Shown here in pieces: positions 34,069 through 45,880 of a DNA stretch of 64,000 bases. Source of the DNA: Oopsacas minuta (taxonomy: Eukaryota; Porifera; Hexactinellida; Lyssacinosida; Leucopsacidae). The notes beneath the pieces are model-generated. The model was not told the DNA's origin and did not search any database. It saw only the letters and a list, made by a program, of their open reading frames with translations. Location: contig JAKMXF010000301.1 in NCBI GenBank assembly GCA_024704765.1, forward strand, positions 155,807-219,806. The letters are read 5' to 3'. The first letter of the stretch is position 1; the number at the start of each line of letters is the position of its first letter. Position numbers and translations under genes: made by a program.

Positions 34069-35472
34069 CATGATAAATTCTAGAAAGCGTGTATTCAAAG
34101 ACGAATTCTTGGAGTATGGCTTCATCGCAACAACCGAATAAGGAGTTATAAAGCCGCAGTGCGTCATCTGTCTGGCTGTGCTGTGTCCGAAGTCCCTCAA
34201 ATCATTTCAGCTTCAGAAGCATTTGCGCAACAAACACCCTGAACTTGCGGACATGCCAAAGGAATTTTTCGCCCATAGAGAAGTCAAGTGAAAAAACAGA
34301 GGCGGGATCTCATACCAAAGTGACATTTGATCAGCGGGACTCCTTAAGAGCAAGCTTGGAAGTCGCATGGCTTATAGCTCGTGCAAAAAGCCGCACAACA
34401 TTGGTGAGGAACAAATCAAGCCGGTTGCAACAAGGATGACAGAGATTATGTGTGGGAAGGAGCAAGCAGCAAAACTTGGAAAGGTTTCATTGTCAGCAAA
34501 GACGGTTTCGAAGAGGTTGGACGTGTTGGTACAGAACATCAAGGAACAGTTGATCATTTCCATAAAGAAGAGTCGACAGTTGCAATACAATTGGACGAAA
34601 CTACGGATGTCGGGAGCGATCCCCAGCTCATGGTATACATCAGATATCGAGATGAATGCAGGATCGGAGAAGAGATGTTGTTCTACAGCCCACTGGAAAC
34701 TAGAACCCGTGGTGTCGACATTTTCAACATGATTGACAAATTTTTTACATCGACAGATGTTGATTTGTACTGGACTGATTGTATTGCAGTTTCAACCGAC
34801 GGAGCTCCAGCCATGGTTGGGATAAACAGGGGATTTGTCGCCCTAGGTGAAGAGAGAAAACCCAAGAATCATGTCCACACATTGCATGATTCACCAACAG
34901 GCATTGGTTGTGAACGCATTGGACCCGATCTGGAACAATTAATGAAAGATGTGACCAAGATCATCAACTTGATCAAGGCCCAGCCACTAACCTCCCGATG
35001 TTCCGCCAATTCTGTGATGAAGCAAATTCGGAGTCTCTACTTTGCTCTTATACAGTGAGATACGGTGGCTGTCATGTGGCAATGCCCTGGAGAGACTTTA
35101 GATCCTGAGGCTGAAGTTAATATTTTCTGACGGACAAGAAGCACTGCCTGGCCACCCACTTTCAAGAGACCATGTGGCTGTCTCGGTTTGCATATTTAGT
35201 GGATTTTCGGGCACTTGAACGAAATCAACACTAGTCTACAAGGTCCAAATCATAGCATTATTCTGATTAACCAGAAGATTTGTGCATTTAAAGCAAAACT
35301 CGAACTTTGGACAATGAGAGCTGTGGGAGGGAAGATTGCATCTTTCAGCCGTCTCGCGAAGTACCTCGAAGACAACGAACTACATGCTAAGAAAAGAATT
35401 AGATTCATTAGTTTTACTCAGGTTGTCTCGTCTATAAATGAAGCAGCTTGTTATTTGTGTTTATTAATATAG
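34069..35472 (+). pseudogene. ZBED5/SCAND3-like hAT transposase, fragmented
   Basis: A BED finger (CVICLAVL, then LQKHLRNKHPEL) at about 34155-34245 is followed by KKPHNIGEEQIKPVA, VSLSAKTVSKRLDVLVQNI, VAIQLDETTDVGSDPQL (catalytic D in QLDE), YSPLETRTRGVDIFNM, DCIAVSTDGAPAMVG (second D) and TKIINLIKAQPLTSR. Near the end are LNEINTSLQGPN and FKAKLELWTMRAVGGK. This motif order is that of ZBED5/FAM200/SCAND3-type hAT derivatives. Frame changes at about 34.29, 34.55 and 35.06 kb break it and the C-terminal dimerisation block is missing, so it is an inactive transposon rather than a domesticated gene. Confidence 0.8.
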
Positions 35473-37200
35473 TTCCTGAATTCGGGGTAACGGTGATGCT
35501 CTGAGCTCTGAAATGGGGTATTAGTAAAACATAATTGCCGGCCACTGCGTTAAGTCAATTGTATGCTTCTATTATCAGCATTCGGTAAGGATGCTATTCA
35601 TGAATACTAGTTTTTGGTTCAAACGATTTCAACATTCATACTTGATCTTTATTCCCAAGCAACCAAGCACTTCAAAATCTGAGAAATTCTAGGAAACATA
35701 CAAAAATTCAGAAATTTAAGTGTGAATTCTCTTAGGATTTGCGGCAATGGTGCGGAAAGATATTTGTATTACAGTACACCCTAGCTAATCCGACCTACAC
35801 TGTTCCAATTTCCAAATATATCGTTGGGATTAATGAAATCCATTGAAACAATAGTATTGGATATACGAGTATAAGTACAATTCCGGAAACAGTACAAATA
35901 GGGAAAATGTGTATGCTGAATTTTGTAATTGTCCGCAACATTATTGAATACAATTTCTTATGAACATTTCCCAAAATTATATCACCTTTTGGCCTGTTCA
36001 GATTTGCGAGGGTTCGGAATTACGAGTTTCAGATTTCTATGAGGCTACTGAATATGGATTACATTTTGCAAATATTCACCAAAACTTGACAACCTGTATA
36101 CTGTGGCCAAAACAAATATATAGTACATACCCGACCCCACACCCTAATGACATAAAATATACAGAGCATTAAAGGAACATGCTCCTATTAAACCAAACAA
36201 CTAATAAATTTCATGGTTATTCTGCATCAAATTCAGTGTTCTTTGCTATAAAAAGTGGAATCTGATACACTTTGACGTTGCATATTTAGAAATTTCCAGA
36301 ATGGATAATGGTTAAATCAGAGAAGCAGCGGTCCGGTCCGATTTTTCTTAAGTGCTCCGAACCGATACATCAGTCCTGATGCATTGGTCTGGGACAATAC
36401 ATGATCCTCGATCAGACAAACGATGCACATACGTAAATTTGACAAGGCTAGAGAAGGATAAAAATCTCAAATCACCCCCTGTACCAACGGAATTTCATTA
36501 AATTAATTAATATAGTGAGTCTTGAATCTATAATTTTCTACCAAATAATTTCGCATAATATGATGTCTCTTTATTATGAATAACATTTTTTGTCCCTTGA
36601 TGATTACGATTAGCGAGTCTGACTGCATAGTGTATAAACGGTATTTACCCAAGTCTGAAATCCTAAGTTAATGGCTATCTATCTACTATAATCTATACTA
36701 TTATAACTCTGTACTATCGCGCTTCGTTTGTTAAGTCGCTGCGCGACAGCTTAGTGACTCAGGTTAGCTTGAATATTAAAGAGCTAAATTTCTTAATGGT
36801 TTGAGTTGTTACGAAACCGGGTATTATACTCTGCACTACATGCCTCGACGATAAATATTTTCGGAAATTTACATTCTATTATCCATAGTCCATCCAAATT
36901 CCATTAATCGAAATTTGGATAATTTGTATTTTTAAGGTCATGATGACGTAATAATCCTATAAGAAGTTAGCTTTACATAAGAATCACAGCGCCAGCACTT
37001 TTGTCAAATTTAAGAGTACCTGTGATTCAAATCTCAAACTTCTATCATGTATAGTAGCTGAACAGTGGTGAATAATGTGATTTTCGAAGATCTACAAAGG
37101 TGACAATAACGTCATATTTTCGGTGTAGGTGGGAATTTCCGTCCCAGACCCGAACTTATCTGAGCCAGGCTAAATACCCCTATTCTTCAATCAACTATGC
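35473..37200. other. No gene recognised; small repeats
   Basis: Includes a GGTCCGGTCCG stretch near 36330 resembling one near 56010, and a short palindromic region (CGCTGCGCGACAGC) near 36738. No coding signal. Confidence 0.5.
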
Positions 37201-38340
37201 ACATACAAACTTATATATATATATATATATTACAGCCTACGAAACTAAAGCCTATTCACGATATTTAACCATGGATTACTTCAAGTCTATAAAATTTGAA
37301 CTACAATTCAATTTATATTGATAAAACAAAATCTGTGTATTTATGCTCGAATAATGTAATATTGATAATTAATAAATTACAGAAGCCATATTATCCAACT
37401 ATTAGGGTTTGAAATGACGTCATTTGTTTGGTTAGAAGGGCAATATGTTGTTAAAAATGCACTATTTTTATAGCTCTGATAAACGATCACTAGTGCTTCT
37501 TCGATTCCCGGAATTAATATCAAGTGTTCACAGGATGTTTATATATATTATATAGTATTGTTGTCATTATAAATTGTCACGTAGCTGAGTTATATTAGAT
37601 ACCATGGATGGGACATATTTGGTAAAATCCCTTAATAACTCGATAGTCGCTAGTGTTATTATCAAATAGGTCCAACCAATGTGTACTATAAACCCAACTT
37701 CCCATACCCTTGTATTATATTTTCATACGATATCTTGAAGTATTATTGCGTAATCTTGATAATGACCAAACATGGGCATAATTACAATTACGCCACACCG
37801 GTTTGGGAAATCTTATGTCAATGCATTACAAGGATATGGGAAGTTGGGTATATAGTACATACTGGTTGGACTTATTTGATAATAACTCTAGCGACTATCG
37901 AGTTAATAAGAGATTTTACCAAGTAATTCCCATCCATGATATCTAATATAACTCAGTACGCGACAATTTATAATAACAAAAATTAATATTATATGTATAA
38001 ACATCCTGAGATCACTTGATATGAAGTCTGGAATCGAAGAAGCACTAGTAATCGTTTATCAGGGCTTTAAAAATGGTGAATTTTAACAACATATTGCCCA
38101 TCTAACCAAACAGATGACATCATTTCAAATTGGTAATACTTGGATAATATGCCTTGTATAATTTATTAACTATCAATAATACATTTATTCGAGCCAAAAT
38201 ACACCAATTTTATATAATCAAGAAAAATGTAACTCCAAATCAATTTCTTAGACTTGATGTAATCCATGGTACATGGAATTCTAGACCGTGAATAGGCTAT
38301 AGTTACGTAGGCTATGTATAAATATATATCTATATATGAC
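37201..38340. repeat. Large foldback element with ~510-bp arms
   Basis: The left arm (about 37201-37720) and right arm (about 37822-38340) are imperfect inverted copies sharing AACCCAACTTCCCATA, ACTCGATAGTCGCTAG, CATATTGCC and CCATGGATTAC with their complements. A loop of about 100 bp separates them. ORFs inside are antisense reflections of each other, so they are not genes. Confidence 0.85.
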
Positions 38341-38380
38341 CATCGTTATTTAAGGCCATGCTACTGACCAGAATTTAATA

Positions 38381-38655
38381 ACCATGGATAACCTAAAGTC
38401 CATTAAATTTGATAGGCAATAATATTAATCAGGATAATACAAAATTGGTGCATTTTGGCCCGAATAAATGTAATATTGTTTGTTAATAATTGACACAAGC
38501 TATGTTACCCGACGAGGTCAAAATAACGTTATCTGATTATTAAAAATGGGAATATGTCGTGAAAATGTGCAATATTTTTAAGCTCGTCAAATTATCAATA
38601 GATATCGCTTCGTCGACTCTAGAATCAATACCAATTGATCCAAGGATGTTTTCAT
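38381..38655 (+). repeat. Third arm copy of the foldback family
   Basis: Runs parallel to the left arm of 37201-37720: CCATGGATAACCTAAAGTCC, TGCATTTTGGCCCGAATAAA and GATATCGCTTCGTCGA correspond to words there, at lower identity. It lies directly beside the foldback. Confidence 0.6.
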
Positions 38656-38694
38656 ACAAAATCTCAAGCAATTGATAGGCCTGTCGCATAAGAT

Positions 38695-38735
38695 TTTGAC
38701 CCGCGTAGGATTTTGACCCGCAAGTAGCAATTGCA
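38695..38735. repeat. Two copies of AGGATTTTGACCCGC motif
   Basis: AAGATTTTGACCCGC and GTAGGATTTTGACCCGC occur in tandem. The same word is clustered at 45709-45865. Confidence 0.75.
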
Positions 38736-40758
38736 AATCAAGTCATATCAACATTTCATCCCTAGTCACATAGTATTCGTATTTATACATGTGCGACTTC
38801 CTAAATGCATACACTAACATTTACTTTGTGTCTAGATTTCAACATCAACACTTATATTTACTTTTGACATTTTTCATTATGGATGCGACAGAGTATGAAG
38901 TAATTCGTGGATACCTCCAGACGAATATTATCCACCAGAAATCAAGAGTGATCGCTACAGAAAGAAGAATTTTGTCAGAAAGTGTAAGGGGATTTACTTT
39001 CAAGAGAATAAGCTAATGAAGGTATATTCCTGAATGATATTTTGATTTATACTTATTTCCGGGACATAATTAGAAATCTTGAGGCAACTACATATCTGCG
39101 AGGAGGCAGATATGTAGTTGCCTCATTAAATTTGCGTACCATAGGGAGATGAGAAGGGCGAAAACGCTAGGGGACTCCTCTGCCCCTCAATGCTACCTAC
39201 AACTTCTGAGTTTAGCTAAAATAATTTTCTTGTAGATTTTCAGAAAGAAAAATGGCTGCGTGAAATACTTGGAGATTCGACTAGTCTCAGAAATTGACAA
39301 CATTATCGGATTCTATCACAATGTCTCATCCTGGAATCAACACTACCATTGATGGAATCCGAAACTAATATGATTGGAATGGTATATACAATGATGTTGG
39401 ATCCTACGTGAGTTACTAAATTACGTATTTCTTTCATACATGATTTTCCAAGAAGATGTGGCCGAGAACACAGACTTACTAACCCTCCAGGGATCCCTGG
39501 ATTACAAATATTGAAAATCCAGGGATTTAGCAACGAAAATCTAGGGAAATTTGCAAATGGGGTTGGTATGTCTGAGAACAGCATGTAGTTTATAGTTTGA
39601 GGTTATTCACCTTGTAATTATTCTACTGTATACAGCTTTATTTGTGCGATTGTAAAATTAATATTGTGCGATCTGATGATATTTAGTATACCGGTGTACA
39701 ATTTTATCATATGGAAATCTATTTGTACGGTGCAACCAACCATGTATCTAACAACTAATGATCCTTGCGGTAGTTGGTAATTGGGATAGGTAGTGGGAGT
39801 ATGTCACATAAACATATTTGCCAACCTGAGTGAAGAAAAAGCGGGACGGAATGCTAATTTAGCGGGACATCTGGGACGTAGCAAATTACATTAGACTGGA
39901 CTACAAACTGACAATTAAATCATTTCCCGTTCTAGATCCGAACTTGCCATGACTGTCAAACTTCTGCTGCTCTACCTCCTCAGCCACAACGAGAGCTTCA
40001 ACCTATTCCTCCTCCTGAAGAACCATGGTGTCATTGTGGAATTGATCTCATATGCAATATGTCTCGCACTGTACTTGGATTTCAGCACAATCTTATCATC
40101 GTGTGCTACCTGAGTAAATTTGTAATTGTTCGACCACTCAAGACTAAAACTTCTAAAGAAATATTGGATTGTTTACAAGAAATTTATCTCTCATTCGGCG
40201 TACCTAACATCCTCCAACATGAACAGGGAACAGAATTCTCAAGCAAGGTAACCCATATTTTATGCATACTCGAGATTAGTAATAGTAAATACACCAAGTA
40301 AATTATTCCAGATACACAATACACTTACTATATTGGATATACGTACGTAACATGTTGCATTGTCAATTGTCAGTGCATTGCTTCAATATATACCCTGGTA
40401 AGAAATTGTGCACCTTGGTGGCCATATTTAAGAACCGTGTGGAAAATTGGATTATAATTTATGTTAAATACTAATAAATAAGAATTTACGAATTAATGCT
40501 ACTACCTTCGGATGGAAATTTTACCTTATTAATCGTTAAGTCTTTCTAACTATTGTTGAACAAGACTAAGCACATGCGCGTAGTAGATTGTTATCGTTCT
40601 CTTATTTACTTTCAAAATAGGAATTTCAGGAATTTCACAAGATAAATGTCAACACCAGAAGAACCACAGCACACCACCCACAAAGTAACGGACTTGTTGA
40701 GTCACACAACAGAATATTGAAAACATGAGTATTAATACTAATTATAAATATATATATA

Positions 40759-42112
40759 CAGTGCCGGTCAAAAAGAATTACTCAAATGAATGTATACAGT
40801 ATAGTAAATGTCAAATTGTATACACTGACCAGATAGTTGAATTCTTGCGAAACCATACTCAGCATATGTATTTTGACAAGTAACATACCAACACAGCTAA
40901 TCCATTCATTATATTTGCACAACTTACAGTTTTTATTTTGTATTCTTTTTTTTTCCAATTTATCTGTTTTTATCGAATTTTCAATGCCTTCTAAACTCCG
41001 AATTTCCATTGAAAATCGAGCCAACCTGATCCTACTTTCAGAAAGTGGCCATACTCAGAGGGAGGTAGCTAAAATGGTTGGGTGTAGCCAAAAAAGTGTA
41101 GCCGAGATCCTTAAGAAACACAGGCTGACTGGCACGGTAAGAGACCTCGCTATTTCGGGTAGGCCTCGTGTCACAACCAAAAGGCAAGACAATTTATTGG
41201 TCAGAAAATGCAAAAAGGATCGATTTAAGACTGCTACTCAGATCAAAGCTGAAGTGTTATCAGAATGTTCGATAAAACTTTCCACTTCAACAGTTCAGAG
41301 AAGGTTACGAGGGGCTGGACTGTTCGGACGAAAACCGCGAAGGAAGCCCCGCCTTACTACCAAGCACAAAAGAGACCGACTTTCCTTCGCAAGATCGCAC
41401 AAGAATTGGAATACTGAAGAATGGGCAAGAGTTGTGTTCAGTGACGAATCTAGGTTCCTTCTGTATACTAATGACGGGAGAGCCTACGTCAGGAGGATGA
41501 AAGGGGAGGAGTTCTCAGAGAGGTGTCTTCAAAAAACTTGCAAGTTTGGTGGAGGTGGCATCATGGTTTGGGGATGCTTTTGCTGGAGTGGCGTAGGACT
41601 CTTGTGGAAAGTATCTGGGAACCTCAAGACAAATTCCTACATTGATATATTGGAAAATGCACTAATCTCAAGCGTTGATTTGCATTCTCTACATTCTGAC
41701 TGGACCTTTCAGCAAGACAACGCCCCATGCCATAAGTCAAAGGGTACTAAGCAATGGTTTGGTGAGCAAAAAATAGAGGTTATGAATTGGCCTGCTTAGT
41801 CACCTGATCCAAATCCGATTGAGAATCTCTGGGATCACATTTCCCTCAGAATTCAAGAGAAAAGCCCATCCAACCACTCAGAGTTGTGGAATGCCATATT
41901 AAGCACTTGGGATAGCATTGACATTAACAGGCGCCATACTCTAATTGAGAGTATGCCGCAAAGATGTAAAGCTGTAATTCAAGCAAGAGGAGGTACTACT
42001 AAATACTAACAACAATTTACTTGATGATAATAAAGCATTATTGTTAAAATCAGTCATAGATATAAGAATTTGGGGTAAATTTATTCTGAGCAATTCTTTT
42101 TGACCGGCACTG
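40759..42112 (+). mobile_element. Tc1 transposon (1354 bp)
   Basis: TIRs CAGTGCCGGTCAAAAAGAAT and its complement at the right end, flanked by TA on both sides (40757-40758 and 42113-42114). It is inserted in the intron of Ginger-like element B that follows the NGLVESHNRILKT exon. Confidence 0.95.
40984..42009 (+). pseudogene. Tc1 (DD34E) transposase with one nonsense codon
   Basis: One reading frame of 342 codons from ATG 40984 to TAA 42007-42009. The paired helix-turn-helix has a GRPR-type hook (SGRPRVTTKRQ). The catalytic residues are D in VVFSDESRF, D in FQQDNAPCH and E in PNPIENLWDH, with 34 residues between the last two. The only lesion seen is TAG at 41797-41799, in MNWPA*SPDPNPIE, where the family has CAG (Gln): a single C-to-T change. 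ORFs starting further upstream at 40837 run through the TIR and are not used. Confidence 0.92.
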
Positions 42113-43296
42113 TATATTGTAAGCCTTACATACGTTTAATACACGTCGTTTATAATTAGATAGCTTTGAATCAATTTAGCACTTTTACAAATAGAAAAAT
42201 CAACAAGATGCAATCTGATGGGGACACTGAATGGACAGAGAAATTACAGACAGCAGTACTTAGCAGCAAATACTCAAACCAAAATCTCTACAAGCTACAC
42301 ACTCATTTATCTCATGTTTGGGAGAGACTTTGATTCATCTAACCTTCTCAATCTTATCACTTCTCCAACTAACCCCGGATTACTAACCGAAGCTGATATC
42401 TCAGAGGCAGAAGTATCAGAAGATGAGAATATTCAAATGGATGCAAACGAACCACGCCCATTTGACTTTCCTATAATTGATAACGAATGGATAGAAAATC
42501 TTTCCTCTACACGTAAAGCTGACAGGATGACTGGTATTGAAAACATCAAGGCAAGTCAGAAAGTTCAAACGAAAACATATGACAGCAAAGTTAAACACAA
42601 CAGGTAAGAAATAACGAAACACATTCTTGTGTGATGTAACATGTTGGAATTTCACACATCATCTCTTACTAAAATTAAATTAAATTCACTGACTGTTGTA
42701 TAATCAGGTAAATATGAAATAGTCTTGAATCGGAACTAATTTATTGTTTCCTCAATTATATGAATTCTTAAATTCCAAAACACTTACTTTAGTTATATAA
42801 TTAGCATCATTACAAACTGTACGTAATTGGCACATTATTTTCTTTGTATAATCATTGTGTAAACTTAGATCAGAATTTGTGGAAGGAGATGAAGTACTTG
42901 TACATAATATAAAGAAAGCCAAGCGACTCACAGGAACAAAAGATGCAAAGAAATATTTGGGACCATATACGATAGAGGAAGTTAAACCAAGCCACCTAGT
43001 TGCTCACAAAGACCCAGATAGCAAAACAACAAAATTACCTATCCATCTATCAAGAAAATATCATTCTCGCATGAACGAAAAACGGCAGGTTCGAACGAAG
43101 ACAGGCAAATCAAAGAAGCCCAAAAGATCTTGCAAATTCCCTTCTAGCGGTAAATATATTAGCGAGACAATATTGTACTGAACTATAACTAATTGACTCA
43201 GCCCATGATTAAGTACATATAAACTAGTTGTGTTCTGTATTGATTTGATTAATACGTAATAGCAATCCTACATTTCACATATTTATTTGTATTTAG

Positions 43297-44541
43297 ATTC
43301 TTTGGATGATATATTGAACCTGGATACCATGGAAGAAACATTTGAAACACCGCAACAACACTCAATCTATGAAAATATCGACTCTGAGCTACTTCAATTG
43401 AAACCTCGAATACTATCAGCTCTTGTCAATAACACATACTTAACCCAACTACATGAGAAACTCGCTACAAAAGCTGCATCTCTAACTTCATTGAATTTAC
43501 TATATTCTTACCATCCACCCAACGAACTAAATTTTGAGGTTAAGGAGAAACTTGCTGTATCAGCCGGTGATTGGTACGCAGAATATCGTTCCTCCTATCC
43601 TACTGAAATACCTGAAGAGACACGAAGAGATCTGGACTATCCAATTGCTGTTCTATTACCAGTAATAATTGAGTTGATATTCCCAACTGAGCAAGTTCAT
43701 GAGATCATTGAAATACCAGAACAATCTATACAAAATGCATCAGATCTTATCCCATATCCTAAATGGGGAGGAGAGTATAACAACATCGTGCAATCTAACA
43801 CCTGTTCTATCGACAATATATTGGCTATTCTTAGTTCGAATAAAGCAACCATCATAGACTCACTGAAGTTAATCGGAAGTACACATATTGAAGCTAAATT
43901 CCACTACATATTCCAATTGGCTGCTAATTGTGAATTTGAGAAACTTCGAGAATATGTTGCTACTGAAATTGGGCTTGAAGTTATTTATGATTCCTCAGGA
44001 TTGATGCGGTCTTACGATTTCTTTGGATCAGAGGGTAACACCATCAAATATTTACGAACAGAGATTTGTGTAACGACAAATATTTCACTATCTTCCAATG
44101 CCACCAATGCACCAATATCTTTGAGACACAATCCATGATTAGTAATATAGGAGGCGTTATTACAAACCTGGAATCATCTGTTAATCGAAGTCTCGTTCCT
44201 TTTAAATGCAAGTCTTGTGGATCAACTACTGCTGTCTTAGAGAGGATATCTGGTCAATTCAAGTCAATACCTGTCATGCTAACAATTGAAATCGGACATC
44301 TACCCGAATTGCCAGACATTTTTGCAGTGATATTGACAAACACTTTACCATCAGTCACTACCAACTTGCTGGCTTTAGTACATTGAGTATTAGACACTTC
44401 TATTCAATCCTTTACCAAAACGGGCAATTCTATAAATATGACGGAATGAGAGAACCAATTATCCATTTTGGGACTGTGACACTTTCATCGGATCACTCAA
44501 TACTGTATTCTACCTCTTGCACTCTTCTGACTAATTCTTAA
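43297..44541 (+). pseudogene. USP-like cysteine protease (element B)
   Basis: Begins at a splice acceptor just before SLDDILNLDTMEET. The first ORF runs to 44138; the GGEYNNIVQSNTCSIDNIL motif holds the candidate catalytic Cys (codon 43803-43805). Two zinc-binding Cys pairs (QCHQC, FKCKSC) follow in a second frame, then PVMLTIEIGHL. The third frame has HYQLAGFSTLSIRHFYSI with the candidate His (44395-44397) and YKYDGM with the candidate Asp (44440-44442), ending TAA at 44539-44541. This Cys, zinc finger, 'Y.L.G...H' and 'YDD' order is that of ubiquitin-specific proteases (C19 fold). Frameshifts near 44062 and 44330 break it. The family call is from motifs only. Confidence 0.6.
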
Positions 44542-44564
44542 CGATTCACGACTCTTTTCCATCA

Positions 44565-44790
44565 TTCGAAAGCGCTCAAAGACAAGGTACATCGAACCTT
44601 GTGGGGACCTCTGCCCGAGGTTATTCAGGCAACGCAATCCCTATCATGATGAGCCCAGACAATGGAAACGCGACCTGCAACAATACATCCCCAGTGACGA
44701 ATATCATCACTCTACCATCTAAGTATTTTGCGAGAAAGGCAGCGCAACTGACGAGTCTACGCCGAGACGAAATACAGCATGGAATCAGAT
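44565..44790 (+). repeat. 3' block shared with Ginger-like element A
   Basis: Counterpart of 6262-6500: GTGGGGACCTCTGCCCGAGG, TATTCAGGCAACGCAATCC, AATGGAAACGCGACCTGCAA. An open phase LWGPLPEVIQATQSLS is shared but interrupted by TGATGA here. Confidence 0.8.
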
Positions 44791-44794
44791 ACAA

Positions 44795-45708
44795 GCGAGT
44801 TTCTTATCTATTTGTTATTTTTTAATGTCTCCTTGTCTGTGGCCGTTCGGGAACCGTTAGCTCCTCGTGTGTCTGTTAAATTACGATTTATTGTACATAA
44901 TCGTTTATGTTGCAGCTTACAGTCAAATTTGGTGTGATCGCAATCACATTAAACTCGCTCAAACACTGCACACATAAACAAAGTGAGGTTAACGTTAAAA
45001 GTTTAGCGTTAGGGGGTGGCTGTAAGGGGAAGGAGGAGGCCACCGCAGCTGACTTGTTTTGTTTATAGAAATCTAGTGTTTTCCAGGAGTATGCAGCGTG
45101 CCAGAGGCTCGCGGTTTTCACCACAACTCTATATGTGTATCAACATTATACCAAGCTCCCGTAACAAATGCATAGTCTACGCTTGTCCAATAGATGAACA
45201 TATTTCAGTGGTATATTCCTTAAAGCTTGTTAGAAAGTATAGAGAAATGGGCAAAGATGAACTCGCCTACAATTCGTACTTAAGATATTCCGAATATTGA
45301 TTATCACGCTAATGCTTGTAATATTTTTATTATTTGATAGAATATATTGCAATATATAGATTGACATGTTAAATTATATTATTTATTATGAGTTATTAAA
45401 TACAATTATCAAATACCTACCACCTTCTGTCCAAGTAATATAATTATAAAAAATTTATATACACTGTCCATTTTTGGCATTTTGGATAATAATGTACATT
45501 TGTGATACGTAGAGGGAACATAGTTTATATGTTATCAAACAAATTCACTACTTTCTAGAATCCAACTCTAAATTGACTTATTTATTCAGTTACGTATACG
45601 TATAGCTAATCTAAAATTGAATTACATTACATATATTTAGTGGTAATTACGTAATGATAGTGTATGGAATTCGAAAAAGTCAAATGACAGAGAAGTAAGA
45701 TTACTTTA
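44795..45708. other. Tail of element B and spacer
   Basis: Holds a 94-codon ORF (45016-45300) without recognised motif, and at 44930-44950 a GGTGTGATCGCAATCACA palindrome-like word also found near 53376. The rest is AT-rich without signal. Confidence 0.4.
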
Positions 45709-45865
45709 GGGTCAAAATCCTACGACAATAATACATTATATGCGGGTCAGAATCCTACGACAATATATGCGGGTCAAAATCCTTCGCATATATTACATCG
45801 TAGGATTTTGACCCGCACCATGGATATGCTACTAGGATTTTGTATTGCGGGTCAAAATCCTACGC
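45709..45865. repeat. Cluster of GCGGGTCAAAATCCTACG motifs in both orientations
   Basis: At least five copies: direct at 45709, 45738, 45766 and 45848, inverted at 45806. Together they make a hairpin-prone array; two more copies lie at 38695. They are probably ends of a small palindromic MITE that has inserted repeatedly into itself. Confidence 0.8.
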
Positions 45866-45880
45866 AACAGGTCTCTGGTT

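Larger units (their letters stand above)
38880..43150 (+). pseudogene. Ginger-like integrase, multi-exon (element B)
   Basis: The N-terminal exon starts MDATEYEVIRGYL and continues after a frameshift with YYPPEIKSDRYRKKNF. The zinc-binding exon has SHPGINTTIDGIRN with an in-frame TAA. The Cys pair TCHDC leads to GIDLICNM (first catalytic D), then RPLKTKTSKEILDCLQEIY and LQHEQGTEFSSK, where the usual D of DQGTEF is E. The next exon has AHHPQSNGLVESHNRILKT with the catalytic E. YLMFGRDF follows, with a 1-base frameshift near 42255, then an acidic linker and the GPY/F-like domain KKYLGPYTIEE. Intron positions parallel element A. Inactive by the altered second D and the breaks. Confidence 0.8.
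38880..44541 (+). mobile_element. Ginger-like integrase DNA transposon B, with USP-like protease
   Basis: Same module order as element A as far as the GPY/F domain, but ending in a USP-fold cysteine protease instead of an OTU. Coding blocks: 38880-39015, 39290-39405, about 39940-40254, 40621-40727, 42205-42604, 42870-43150 and 43297-44541, separated by introns. A Tc1 sits in one intron. After the protease stop comes the 3' block shared with element A. TIRs were not identified. Confidence 0.7.

Noticed and set aside
37100-38000. ORFs 37100-37321 and 37681-37926 as small genes
   Set aside because: They lie in the arms and loop of a foldback repeat and reflect palindromic sequence.
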